DNA of 64,000 bases from Mycoplasmopsis arginini (GTDB taxonomy: Bacteria; Bacillota_I; Bacilli_A; Mycoplasmatales; Metamycoplasmataceae), in NCBI RefSeq assembly GCF_900660725.1, contig NZ_LR215044.1, forward strand, positions 372,001 through 436,000, in the 5' to 3' direction. Shown here in pieces: positions 13,094 through 26,509 of the stretch. The notes under the pieces are model-generated. The model made no database searches and had not been told where the DNA came from. It worked only from the letters and a program-made list of their open reading frames with translations. Numbering within the stretch: the stretch's first letter is position 1; each line of letters opens with the position of its first letter. The position numbers and the translations under genes are program-made.

Positions 13094-13370
13094 TTTCATT
13101 TCCTCCAATAGCGTGTGATTTGATTTCAACTAATCTAAAGTGTTTAGTTTTTGAAAGTGGTCTTGTTTCTTGGATTTCAACAACATCTCCAATTTTTGCT
13201 TCATTTTTTTCATCATGAACAGCAAATTTCTTAGAAACTTTGAAACGTTTTGAATATAATGGGTGTTTTTCATATGTTTCAACCATAACAGTAATAGTTT
13301 TTTCGTTTTTAGTACTAATTACGGTTCCAACAAGTTTTTTACGACGGTTTTCTCTAACAACTTGTTCCAT
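13086..13370 (-). CDS. rpsQ: Ribosomal protein S17
   Basis: 94 residues, OB-fold. [20 protein letters not shown] and the [15 protein letters not shown] segment are diagnostic. The gene overlaps rplN by eight bases and the rpmC stop by one base (TAATG). Confidence 0.96.
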   Translation of the reverse strand: MEQVVRENRRKKLVGTVISTKNEKTITVMVETYEKHPLYSKRFKVSKKFAVHDEKNEAKIGDVVEIQETRPLSKTKHFRLVEIKSHAIGGNENA

Positions 13371-13570
13371 TATTTATCTCCTTCTTCTTTTTTAGCATTT
13401 AAAGCGGTTAATGTTCTAGCAATATCTTTTTTAACTAAATTAATTTTGTGTGTTTGGTCTAATTGACGAGTTGCATTTTTAAAACGTAATGAAAATAATT
13501 CTGCTTTTAATTCAGCTAATAAATTTGTTAATTCTTCAACTGATTTTTTCTTTAACTCAACGTATGACAT
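13370..13570 (-). CDS. rpmC: Ribosomal protein L29
   Basis: 66 residues forming the usual two-helix L29, near the exit tunnel where it helps to dock SRP and trigger factor. Conserved piece: [19 protein letters not shown]. Unlike the long L29 of Mycoplasma pneumoniae, it has no C-terminal extension. Confidence 0.95.
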   Translation of the reverse strand: MSYVELKKKSVEELTNLLAELKAELFSLRFKNATRQLDQTHKINLVKKDIARTLTALNAKKEEGDK

Positions 13571-13572
13571 AA

Positions 13573-14010
13573 TTATTTTTCTCCTTCTGTTTCAAGTGCA
13601 ACTTCTTTAGCAACTATTTTTCAAGTAACTGGTAATTTGTGACCACCTAATCTTAAAGCATCTTTCATAGTATCTACTTGGTTACCCATAACTTCAAACA
13701 TTACAGTTCCTTCTTTAACAACTGCAAATCATTGATCTGGACTACCTTTACCAGAACCCATACGTACACCGATAGGTTTAGATGTTTTTGACATATGTGG
13801 GAATATTTTAATAATAACTTTACCTTCACGACCCATACGACGAGTAATCGCAATACGGGCAGCTTCGATTTGTCTTGCACTAATTCATGCTGATGATGTT
13901 GATTTTAAACCAAATTCACCAAATGAAACAGTGTTATTTCTATGTGCTTTAGTTTTGTCATGACGGATACGGAACATTTTTCTATGTTTAGTTCTCTTTG
14001 GTTGAAGCAT
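13573..14010 (-). CDS. rplP: Ribosomal protein L16
   Basis: 145 residues. Starts [20 protein letters not shown], typical L16, and contains the [16 protein letters not shown] segment. UGA-Trp codons break the frame under the standard code. The start is 23 bases inside rpsC, an unusually long overlap for this operon. Confidence 0.95.
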
Positions 14011-14731
14011 GTTTTTCACCGCCCTTTCTGATAGTTCTAGGTCTTCTTTCAGTTCTATTTGATTCTAATGCACTAACTTGTGCTTTACCATTTTCTAAAA
14101 TTTCACCTAAAGAAACTCAAACTTTAATACCTAAAATACCGTATGTTGTTTTTGCTCTAGCTACAGCATAATCAACATCTTGTCTTAAAGTATGTAATTT
14201 CATTTCTCCTTCGGTGTATCCTTCTGTTCTAGCCATATCAACACCATTTAAACGACCAGACACTGAGGTTTTAATACCTTTTGCTCCAGCTTTCATAGCA
14301 CTTTTAATAGCAAATTTTTGTGCTAATCTGAAGCTTCCACGGTTTTCTAATTTAACTGCAATTCCTTCTGCTAGTAATCTAGCATTTAAATCTGGATTTT
14401 TTAATTCGATTACGTCAATTGCAATATTTAAGTTTTTATTTTTTAGTTCTTTTTTAAGAGCTAATGTTAATGCTTTGATGTTATCGCCGTTTGTTCCTAA
14501 TAATGCAGCAGGTTTAGCTGTAAAAACATAAACAATAACGTTTCCATTTTGATTTCTCTTAATTTGAACATTTCCGATTAAATATTCACGAACTCTCTTA
14601 TCAAAGAAATCATAAATCTTTTGATCTTCTAGTAATAAGTTAGCAAAATTTTCTTTATCTGAATATCAAATAGTGTTATGTGGTTTTGTAACACCAAAAC
14701 GGAATCCATTTGGATTAACTTTTTGACCCAT
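13988..14731 (-). CDS. rpsC: Ribosomal protein S3
   Basis: 247 residues; a KH-domain protein at the mRNA entry channel. [19 protein letters not shown] is the conserved start; [20 protein letters not shown] and [17 protein letters not shown] are S3 signatures. The last 25 residues are basic ([13 protein letters not shown]) and overlap the rplP reading frame by 23 bases. Confidence 0.96.
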
Positions 14732-14732
14732 A

Positions 14733-15104
14733 TTATTTTGCCTCCATATCTAGTTGTTCGTCCATATTTAATTCTAATAATTCAATGTAGAAGTGACTTG
14801 TTCTTTTTAAAATTGGGTATGCTTTACCACGTGAGTGAGGTTGAAATCTTTTTAGAGTAGGACCTTCGTTTACTAAAATTTTTGAAACTACTAATTTAGT
14901 AGCATCTAAACCAAAGTTGTTTGTTGCGTTAGCAATAGCTGAATTTAGAAGTTTAAGAATAATTTCTGAAGCCTTTTTATTTGTTGTTTGTAAAATCACT
15001 AATGCTTGTGTAGCTGATTTATAACGAATTAAATCTGCAACTAATCTTGCTTTTCTTGCGCTGATTCTTTGCATTTTAACTGATGCTTTAACTACTTGTG
15101 CCAT
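14733..15104 (-). CDS. rplV: Ribosomal protein L22
   Basis: 123 residues. The start at 15104 gives MAQVVKASVKMQRISARKAR, the standard L22 N-terminus; an upstream in-frame ATG would only add residues overlapping rpsS. The beta-hairpin lining the exit tunnel is in NEGPTLKRFQPHSRGKAYP. The short acidic end MDEQLDMEAK extends slightly past the usual terminus. Confidence 0.95.
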   Translation of the reverse strand: MAQVVKASVKMQRISARKARLVADLIRYKSATQALVILQTTNKKASEIILKLLNSAIANATNNFGLDATKLVVSKILVNEGPTLKRFQPHSRGKAYPILKRTSHFYIELLELNMDEQLDMEAK

Positions 15105-15105
15105 A

Positions 15106-15387
15106 TTATTTCTTTCCTTTTGCTTTATCTGCTCCATGACCATTAAATGTTCTTGTTGGGGCAAATTCTCCTAATTTGTGACCTACCATGTCATTGGTTA
15201 CAAATACATCAATAAATGCATGACCATTATGAACTTGGAATGTTAAGCCAATAAATTCAGGGTAAATTGTTGAACGTCTTGATCAAGTTTTAATTGGACG
15301 TTTAGGAACTTTGTTTTCAATAATAGCAACTACTTTTTTCATTAAATGATCATCAACAAAAGGCGCTTTCTTTAATGAACGAGACAT
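15106..15387 (-). CDS. rpsS: Ribosomal protein S19
   Basis: 93 residues. [37 protein letters not shown] and [14 protein letters not shown] identify S19, which works with S13 in the 30S head. A UGA-coded Trp lies in KTWSRR. Its ATG overlaps the rplB stop by one base. Confidence 0.96.
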
Positions 15388-16235
15388 TATTTACTTTCCT
15401 TTCTTCTTCTAATAATAAATTGGTTAGATGATTTTTTAGTTGCTCTGGTTTTAACTCCAAGAGCTTTTTTACCTCATGGTGTCATTGGTGATTTTCTACC
15501 AATTGGTTGTTTACCTTCACCACCACCGTGTGGGTGATCATTAGGGTTCATTGCAGAACCTCTAACTGTTGGTCTGATTCCTCTTAATCTATTTCTTCCG
15601 GCTTTACCGATGTTAACTAATGAATGTTCTTCATTACCAACTTCTCCGATTGTAGCACGACATACACCTAGAACTTTTCTAACTTCACCTGATTTTAATC
15701 TTAAGATGATGTATTTTCCTGATTCATCCTTACCTAAAATTTGTGCTGAACTACCAGCTGAACGAGCGATAATTCCACCTTGTTTTGGTTGTAATTCGAT
15801 GTTGTGAACAAATGTACCTTCAGGAATATTTCCTAATGGTAAGTTATTTCCGATTTGAATATCAACATTTTCACCTGAAACAACTTTTTGTCCAACCTTA
15901 ATGTTTTTTGGGCTGATAATATATCTTTTTTCCCCATCACGATAAACAATTAATGAAATGTTTGCTGATCTGTTTGGATCGTATTCGATTGTTTTAACAG
16001 TAGCTTCAATTCCATCTTTGTCATATCTTTTGAAATCAATAATACGGTAAAATCTTTTTAATCTACCACCGTGGTGACGAGTTGTAATTTTACCTTGGTT
16101 ATTTCTTCCTGAATGTGAAGGAAGTGCTACAAGCAATGATTTTTCTGGTTTATGTCCAGTTAAATTTGCTTGATAGTCAAGAGAAGACATATTACGACGA
16201 CCATTTGTATAAGCTTTAAATTTTTTAATAGCCAT
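15387..16235 (-). CDS. rplB: Ribosomal protein L2
   Basis: 282 residues; essential for subunit association and peptidyl transferase. The catalytic-site loop is visible as [19 protein letters not shown] with the conserved His, and the end reads [20 protein letters not shown]. One UGA-coded Trp follows SPMTP. It stands in the normal S10 order after rplW, though separated from it by a 111-base gap with a hairpin. Confidence 0.97.
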
Positions 16236-16309
16236 TGTTTTTTCTTTCTCCGTTTCTTAAAAATATTTTATTTAGTTTGTCTTTTAAGAATTTAATCTAT
16301 TTTTTTAAA

Positions 16310-16347
16310 ATTAATCTTATAGGTTTTCAAAGGTTTTCAAGATTAAT
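16310..16347 (-). promoter_or_regulatory. Hairpin between rplW and rplB, possible attenuator
   Basis: A nine-base-pair stem (ATTAATCTT/AAGATTAAT) begins exactly at the rplW stop codon; its loop holds two copies of AGGTTTTCA-type sequence. On the minus strand it is followed by TTTTAAAAAAA. It is the only sizeable gap inside the S10 block apart from rplC-rpsJ. It looks like a weak terminator, RNA processing site or attenuator; function is inference. Confidence 0.4.
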
Positions 16348-16778
16348 TATTTTTCTTCAGCTTTTTTAGCTTTTGCTTCAGCTGCTTTTTTAATTTTTTC
16401 AGCAGCTTTCTTTTCAGCTTCTGAAATTTCTTTAACTTCTGCTACTTTTTCAGTTTTTGCTTCGTTTTCAACTGCTTTTTTTGCTTCATTTGCTTCTTCT
16501 GCAAATAAAACAATTTTTGAATTTTCATCTAAGTATACAATCGCTTTTTTAACTGCGTTTGTAAAGCCAGCAAATCTACCTAATTTAGCAGGTTTTTTAT
16601 CATAATTAATGATGTTTACTCTTTTTACTTTAACATCAAAAATAAATTCAACAGCCTTTTTAACTTCGATTTTGTTTGTTCTTTTATCAACTACAAATGT
16701 ATAAACGTTTTGATTAGTTCTAGCAATTTCAGATTTCTCTGTTAAAACTGGGTATTTAATAACTTCATTAATGTTCAT
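16347..16778 (-). CDS. rplW: Ribosomal protein L23 with C-terminal Lys/Ala/Glu tail
   Basis: 143 residues compared with about 95-100 usually. The L23 core (VIKYPVLTEKSEIARTNQNV, TNKIEVKKAVEFIFDVKVK) ends near residue 98; the remaining 45 residues form a highly charged, probably helical Lys/Ala/Glu tail. L23 lies at the tunnel exit, so the tail could reach the nascent chain or targeting factors. Its ATG overlaps the rplD stop by one base. Confidence 0.95.
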   Translation of the reverse strand: MNINEVIKYPVLTEKSEIARTNQNVYTFVVDKRTNKIEVKKAVEFIFDVKVKRVNIINYDKKPAKLGRFAGFTNAVKKAIVYLDENSKIVLFAEEANEAKKAVENEAKTEKVAEVKEISEAEKKAAEKIKKAAEAKAKKAEEK

Positions 16779-17701
16779 TATTTTGCCATCCCTTCTAAGA
16801 ATTTAATATCTTTTTCGCTAATTACTAATACATCAGCAGCAACTAAAGCTTCAATTGATAAAGATGTTACTTTTGACACATTTACATTTGGTAAGTTTTT
16901 AGCTGATTTGAAAACAACTTCATTTGATGAAACAATTAAAACATTATTTAAGTTGATTAAATCATCTTTGTTTAATTCAACTAATAAGGCTCTTGTTGAA
17001 ATTTTGTCTAATTCATATTCTCTAACTAAAACAGCATTTGCGTTTGCTAACATTGTTAATGCTGAGAATAAAGCATTTTTTCTTGCTTTTTTGTTAATTT
17101 TTAAATTGTAATTTCTTTCAGTTGTAGGACCGAATGCTCTACCACCACCAACAAAAATTGGGCTTCTTAGTGATCCAGCACGTGCATTACCGGTGTGTTT
17201 TTGTGGTCATGGCTTTTTACCAGTTCCGCTAACTTCACCACGGTTTTTAACTTTATGAGTTGCTAAACGTTTTGATCCTCTTTCAACTAAAATAGCATCG
17301 AATACTGATTGTGTGTGAATTTTTTCTAATCCAAAAACACTTTTTGGTAAATCGTTATTTTCTTCTTTTTTAGCAGCTTTTGCAACTGATTTATCTACTA
17401 AGTTTTCTTTTTCAATAAATTCAATAGCATTTTCATTTTCAACATGAGCTTCTAAAACTCTGTTTGCAATGATTCTAGCTTTTTCTAAATTAACACTTCC
17501 GCTATATGCTCCATTACGGTGGAATCATACACGTGTATCATTTTCAGATTTTTCACTAACATTAATAAATTCATTAACTGCATCTATAAAGTTAGCAAAA
17601 TTTCCTGAAACTTTTTCTTTAGCTTTCTTGAAATTAAATGAAATATTTCTGTCTTTGTCAAATGTTTCTGAGATATAGTATTTATCAACTACTGTAGCCA
17701 T
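16778..17701 (-). CDS. rplD: Ribosomal protein L4 with long N-terminal extension
   Basis: 307 residues, against about 205 for ordinary L4. The conserved core starts around residue 125: HKVKNRGEVSGTGKKPWPQK, TGNARAGSLRSPIFVGGGRA and FGP. The preceding part is roughly 95-100 residues longer than normal and contains no domain I recognise. Reading through requires UGA-Trp codons (RVWFHRNG, KKPWPQ). The ATG lies two bases after the rplC stop. L4 lines the exit tunnel and in other bacteria represses the S10 operon; whether it does so here is unknown. Confidence 0.93.
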
Positions 17702-17703
17702 AA

Positions 17704-18510
17704 TTATTTATCTCCTTCTGCTGCTTCAGCATTAGCAATAGCATCTTCTAAAGCTTTTTTCATTTCTTTTAATGACATTTCCATATTTAATTCAAGGTTA
17801 TATTTTTTAGCTTGTTCAAAAATTTCATTTTTAGCTAGAGCTTCTTTTAAGTTTACTAATTTAATTTCAGCTTTCTTTTGAACTGATTTTTTAGCATTTT
17901 TAATAACTAGTAATGCACCTTTAGCTCCAGGAACACTTCCCTTAACTAATAATAAATTGTTTTCAGCATCACTTTTTACCACTTCTAGGTTTTGAATTGT
18001 AACTTGTTCAGCTCCAAGGTGACCAGGCATTGTCATACCTTTTCAAACTCTGTTTCCAGAAATATCACCAATAGAACCAGTTTGTCTAATAGGTTGTGAA
18101 CCACCACCACCACCATGTGATTTAGGCCCGATGTGTTGGTTTCATCTTTTAATGGTTCCGGCAAAACCTTTTCCTTTTGAAATCGCCGTAACATCAACAA
18201 CATCTCCACCTTCGAAAATTGAGGCATCTAATGTTTCACCTAAGTTAAATCCTGACATGTTACGGATTTCTTTTACGAATCGCTTAGGTGTTGTATTTGC
18301 TTGTTTGAAATAGTTTACTTCAGGTTTCTTAATTTGAGATTTTTTCTTATCTTCTAAACTAAGTTGTGTTGCAACATAACCGTTTTTTTCTTCTGTTAAA
18401 ACATTAGTAACAACATTTGGTTTAACTTCAACGATAGTCACAGGAATTAATTTACCTTCGCTTGTGAATAGTTGAGTCATTCCAACTTTTCTTCCTAAGA
18501 TTCCTTTCAT
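17704..18510 (-). CDS. rplC: Ribosomal protein L3 with C-terminal extension
   Basis: 268 residues; the usual length is about 210. [20 protein letters not shown], the central [11 protein letters not shown] and [18 protein letters not shown], and [18 protein letters not shown] define L3. Two UGA-Trp codons split it under the standard code. After [16 protein letters not shown] the last 55-60 residues are an extra Lys/Glu/Ala-rich tail ending in AEGDK. Confidence 0.95.
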
Positions 18511-18604
18511 TTTTTTCCTTTCGATTTGTTTATTTTGTTGTTCAATTTAAAAAAGTGTGTTTATACATATACACGTATATATTTAAAAAAAATAATAATC
18601 TGTA

Positions 18605-18913
18605 TTATGCTACAGATTTAACACTAATTTGAACACCAGCAGGTAATTCAAGTCTTTTTGCCTTATCGATTAATGTTTCAGAAACATCTGATAAAACAAT
18701 TAGACGTTTGTGAGTTCTGCTTTCGAATTGTTCACGAGATTTTTTGTTGACGTGAACAGATCTTAAAATGGTAACAATTTCTTTTCTTGTAGGTAAAGGA
18801 ATTGGCCCACTTACTGTTGCTTTTTCAGCTTTTGCTAGTAGAACGATTTTTTTAGCAGCATCATCTACTAATCCAGCTTCAAAAGACTTAATTTTAATTT
18901 CTAATTTTGCCAT
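18605..18913 (-). CDS. rpsJ: Ribosomal protein S10
   Basis: 102 residues, first gene of the S10-spc-alpha superoperon. Signatures: VSGPIPLPTRKEIVTILRS and KKSREQFESRTHKRLI. AAGGAG lies eight bases before the ATG. It is separated from rplC by 94 bases in which I see nothing but A/T-rich sequence. The operon continues without a strong terminator to rpmF. Confidence 0.97.
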   Translation of the reverse strand: MAKLEIKIKSFEAGLVDDAAKKIVLLAKAEKATVSGPIPLPTRKEIVTILRSVHVNKKSREQFESRTHKRLIVLSDVSETLIDKAKRLELPAGVQISVKSVA

Positions 18914-19020
18914 GTTTGTTCTCCTTCTTCATTAATGAAGTACTCCGCATAAGTTCTCAATAACCGAGATGAACAACTAAGCTCGGCATATCGTAACCTT
19001 ATGTTTCTTTGCATAGTTGC
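18914..19020 (-). promoter_or_regulatory. Structured 5' leader of the S10 superoperon
   Basis: About 105 bases between the likely transcription start and rpsJ. In RNA sense it can form CCGAG/CTCGG (18964-18986), a long-range CATAAG/CTTATG pairing enclosing it, and a perfect CTTCATTAATGAAG palindrome (18927-18940) placed just before the Shine-Dalgarno. CAACTA near the 5' end can also pair with TAGTTG in the loop of the first hairpin, a possible pseudoknot. It shares ATAAGGTTAC with the L10 leader at 42.4 kb. This looks like a ribosomal-protein autoregulatory leader; the ligand is unknown. Confidence 0.5.
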
Positions 19021-19026
19021 TTATTA

Positions 19027-19032
19027 ATTATA
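19027..19032 (-). promoter_or_regulatory. Promoter of the S10 superoperon, -10 TATAAT
   Basis: A perfect TATAAT on the minus strand about 115 bases before rpsJ; no clear -35 hexamer in the A/T-rich upstream tract. Confidence 0.6.
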
Positions 19033-19080
19033 ACAAAAACAATTTTTTTGTGTTTTTTTTACAAAAAATATTAGCTAATG

Positions 19081-19140
19081 AAAATTAAAAATATGGCGTT
19101 CCAGTATACGTAAGTAATCTGGCTCCATATTTTTAATTTT
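19081..19140. terminator. Large hairpin between leuS/tRNA region and S10 promoter
   Basis: A perfect 16-base-pair outer stem (arms 19081-19096 and 19125-19140) encloses a smaller CCAG/CTGG stem. Both arms are A/T-rich so either strand ends in a T-rich stretch. It could stop leftward transcription reading through from leuS before it enters the S10 promoter, but it is larger than a typical terminator. Confidence 0.5.
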
Positions 19141-19165
19141 TACAGTAAAATTTTTTACATTTTTT

Positions 19166-19195
19166 TTGCACAAAAGTTTTTATTTATAATATAAT
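19166..19195 (+). promoter_or_regulatory. Promoter of tRNA-Tyr/tRNA-Gln
   Basis: TTGCAC (19166-19171) and TATAAT (19190-19195) with an 18-base spacer, about 19 bases ahead of the tRNA-Tyr 5' end. A second overlapping TATAAT begins five bases earlier. Confidence 0.65.
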
Positions 19196-19213
19196 ATATC
19201 TTGCAATATTTGC

Positions 19214-19297
19214 GGAGGGGTAGCGAAGCGGCCAAACGCGGGTGGCTGTAACCCACTTCCTCACGGTTCGGGGGTTCGAATCCCTCCCCCTCCACCA
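19214..19297 (+). tRNA. tRNA-Tyr (anticodon GTA)
   Basis: Acceptor GGAGGGG pairs with CCCCTCC, the anticodon loop reads CTGTAAC, and there is a long variable arm as expected for tyrosine tRNA. The 3' CCA is encoded. Confidence 0.95.
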
Positions 19298-19300
19298 TTT

Positions 19301-19375
19301 TGCCCTTTAGCCAAGTGGAAAGGCAGCGGTTTTTGGTACCGCCATCCGTTAGTTCGAATCTAACAAGGGCAGCCA
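19301..19375 (+). tRNA. tRNA-Gln (anticodon TTG)
   Basis: Acceptor TGCCCTT/AAGGGCA, anticodon loop TTTTGGT with TTG, T-loop TTCGAAT, encoded CCA. Three bases downstream of tRNA-Tyr, same operon. Confidence 0.95.
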
Positions 19376-19391
19376 TATCATTAAGTTGATT

Positions 19392-19419
19392 AATAAAAGT
19401 CCAAATTTGGGCTTTTATT
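19392..19419. terminator. Bidirectional terminator between tRNA-Gln and leuS
   Basis: Near-perfect palindrome centred on CCAAATTTGG with AAAAG/CTTTT arms; T runs follow on both strands. It can serve the rightward tRNA operon and leftward leuS. Confidence 0.75.
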
Positions 19420-19488
19420 TTTTTAAAATTTAAATAGTTTAATTTAATTAAAAAAAAGACAATTTTATTTTTGCCTTTTTTCGTTTTG

Positions 19489-21894
<2,406 letters not shown>

Positions 21895-22015
21895 GTTATT
21901 AATTTTACATTAATATATTTTTTACTATATAAAATAGTAATTTTATTTTATTGCTTAATTCTAAAAGAAAGTATAAAATCAATTCGCTCAAAATGATAAC
22001 ACGCATATTTTTTTA

Positions 22016-22043
22016 TTGAAATGTTGTAAAATTTATATATTAT
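22016..22043 (+). promoter_or_regulatory. Promoter of ileS-lspA
   Basis: TTGAAA (22016-22021), 16-base spacer, TATTAT (22038-22043), then a short leader with AGAGG before the ATG. The 21895-22071 gap contains no T-box or other large structured leader for either synthetase. Confidence 0.5.
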
Positions 22044-22071
22044 TTTTAAATAACATATAAAGAGGAAAAAC

Positions 22072-24733
<2,662 letters not shown>

Positions 24734-24747
<14 letters not shown>

Positions 24748-25327
24748 AAAAATAACCTATTTTTCTAAAGAGTATTGAAGAAAAAATTGAAAATTTATTT
24801 TAATAAACATATCAATCTTTTTTGCAATTTTAGGAAGTCTTTTACTAATCGATTTATTAACAAAAGAATTTATCTTTAGATGAAAAGATAAAGAAAATTT
24901 AATAGTTGATACAGATTATCAAAGTGGAAATGCTTTTATCATCTTTAAATCTGTTTTACACAAGGGAACGACAATTGGTATCTTTGAAAGTAATTTACCA
25001 GTTTTACATATAATTAGCTTTGTAATTGTTTTTGCCTCTTTATGAGGTGTAACATTTATTAAAGAAAAGAAATCAATTGTTATTACTTTCTTTTTAGCAA
25101 TGGTTAGTGCCGGCTCACTAGGAAACATGGTAGATAGATTTTTGTTTGCTGGAGTTAGAGATATAATGAATTTCCCATGAGTCAACCAAGGGGTTTTAAA
25201 TTTTGCTGATGCTTGATTAGTTTTAGGTGCTGTTGGTATTTTATTATCAATAACAATTATTAATTTAATTAACCACTTTAACCATAAGAAAGAAAAAGAA
25301 AAAATGTTAGAAAACAGCCAAATATAA
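24734..25327 (+). CDS. lspA: Lipoprotein signal peptidase II
   Basis: 197 residues with four membrane helices; removes the signal peptide from prolipoproteins after lipidation. The two catalytic aspartates lie in conserved motifs: GSLGNMVDR (about residue 134) and NFADAWLVLG (about 158). The N-terminus has a 25-residue charged extension before the first helix. Overlaps ileS by 14 bases and ends at a terminator. Its substrates include the lipoproteins encoded at 45.3 kb and 53.4 kb. Confidence 0.95.
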
Positions 25328-25340
25328 AGATGGCTGTTTT
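25311..25340. terminator. Terminator of ileS-lspA (bidirectional)
   Basis: Ten-base-pair stem AAAACAGCCA/TGGCTGTTTT overlapping the lspA stop, followed by T residues; the A-rich left arm gives a T run on the minus strand as well, so it can also end the 141-residue gene. Confidence 0.85.
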
Positions 25341-25351
25341 TTTATTAAAGT

Positions 25352-25777
25352 CTAAATTATTGGTAAGTTTTTATAATCTCAGTCACTATATTCTTCGCTT
25401 TGATTATTACTTTTTTTATGATATTGAAGATAAGAAATAATTGTTGCAACAAAACCCATAATTGGAATAAATAAAGAAGTGCCAATAATGATCAATCTTG
25501 CTAAGGTTTTTTGTTTTTTTCTAAAACATCAAATCGCACATGGAATATTGAATAAGAATAATAAAAAACCAATTAATAAATAAGTTGCAATTGATACTAA
25601 TAAAATAATAAGTGTTGTTGTTCCATCTGAATTTATTTCAAAAGGTGTTCCATATATAGAAAGATATATAGGCGCCACTATTAGTATTACCAAAAATATT
25701 AATGAATGAACTCCATTAATAAAAATAGATTCAAATCTAACCTTCTTTTCGTTTTGAACTCACATTAAATAAGGCAT
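25352..25777 (-). CDS. Small three-helix membrane protein, unknown
   Basis: 141 residues, not recognised. Two UGA-Trp codons interrupt it under the standard code. GGAG lies four bases before the ATG. Predicted membrane helices lie at about 25-44, 54-77 and 91-113; the segment FNIPCAIWCFRKKQ follows the second helix, and the acidic C-terminal tail (SEEYSDWDY) is probably cytoplasmic. It is transcribed away from the double-glycine peptide gene, sharing a 155-base promoter region. Size and topology would suit an immunity or export-accessory protein, but this rests on location only. Confidence 0.8.
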
Positions 25778-25932
25778 AAAACTCCAAAATATTAATATAG
25801 TAAAATTCTAATACATTTGATATATATTTTTTTGATTAATACAAAAAAAGAAAATAATCTTATTTTTTCGTCATTTTTTCCTATATTAATTAATTTTAAT
25901 AGAAAATCAATTAAAAAATTAGTGGAGGTAAA

Positions 25933-26172
25933 ATGGAAAAACTTAGTAAAAAAGAATGTGATGAAATTTCCGGTGGTTTTGCAATTAGTGCTTTAATTAC
26001 TTCAATTGTAGCTGCAATTCCGATTGTAACTTCTGCAATTAGTTCTACTGTTGGATTAATAAGAAGTGTTAATTCTGCAAAAGGTGAAATTAAAACTAAA
26101 GATTTTAGTGCCAAGTGAGAAGATAGCGATAATAAAATTGGTTTTAATGTCGGTTTTCATTATTGTCTTTAA
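25933..26172 (+). CDS. Double-glycine leader peptide, bacteriocin-like
   Basis: 79-residue precursor. The first 15 residues, MEKLSKKECDEISGG, fit the class II bacteriocin leader pattern LSxxExxxIxGG, normally cut after GG by a C39-peptidase ABC exporter. The 64-residue predicted product starts FAISALITSIVAAIPIVTSA, a long hydrophobic amphipathic stretch, followed by a hydrophilic half with one UGA-Trp, balanced charges and a lone Cys near the C-terminus. GGAGGT precedes the ATG and a strong terminator follows, so it is a complete single-gene unit. No exporter or modification enzyme lies in the window. A membrane-active peptide or signal is inferred from the leader only. Confidence 0.75.
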
Positions 26173-26178
26173 ATATAA

Positions 26179-26202
26179 AAAACTAGGAAATATCCTAGTT
26201 TT
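26179..26202. terminator. Terminator after the double-glycine peptide gene
   Basis: Ten-base-pair stem AAAACTAGGA/TCCTAGTTTT, four-base loop, T run on both strands. It can also serve rpmE from the other side. Confidence 0.85.
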
Positions 26203-26231
26203 TTATTATTAATTTTCTTTTGAAATAGTAC

Positions 26232-26441
26232 TTATTTTCTTGATTTTTCTAATATCTTGTTAAATCTTTCTACACGACCACGAGCTTTAACATCTGTACG
26301 GTTTCCAGTGTAAAATGCATGACAATTAGAGCAAACATCTAAAGTAACTTTTTCAGCAGTTGACCCAAAAACGAATTCTGTGTTACATGATGAACATGTT
26401 GCATGAATTTCAGCATATTTTGGATGAATTTCTTTTTTCAT
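26232..26441 (-). CDS. rpmE: Ribosomal protein L31, zinc form
   Basis: 69 residues. MKKEIHPKYAEIHATCSSC is the typical start, and the second cysteine pair is in DVCSNCHAFYTG, giving the C+ zinc-binding form. GGAGC precedes the ATG. L31 bridges the subunits in the central protuberance. It stands alone between two terminator-bounded units. Confidence 0.96.
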   Translation of the reverse strand: MKKEIHPKYAEIHATCSSCNTEFVFGSTAEKVTLDVCSNCHAFYTGNRTDVKARGRVERFNKILEKSRK

Positions 26442-26509
26442 AGAATGCTCCTTTTATGTTTAAATAAGTTAATTAACTAGCAAATATTTTACCATAAAAA
26501 TATATATTT

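Noticed and set aside
21895..22071. Possible T-box riboswitches for leuS or ileS
   Set aside because: The divergent gap of 177 bases is shared, has no T-box sequence and no terminator/antiterminator hairpins of the needed size.
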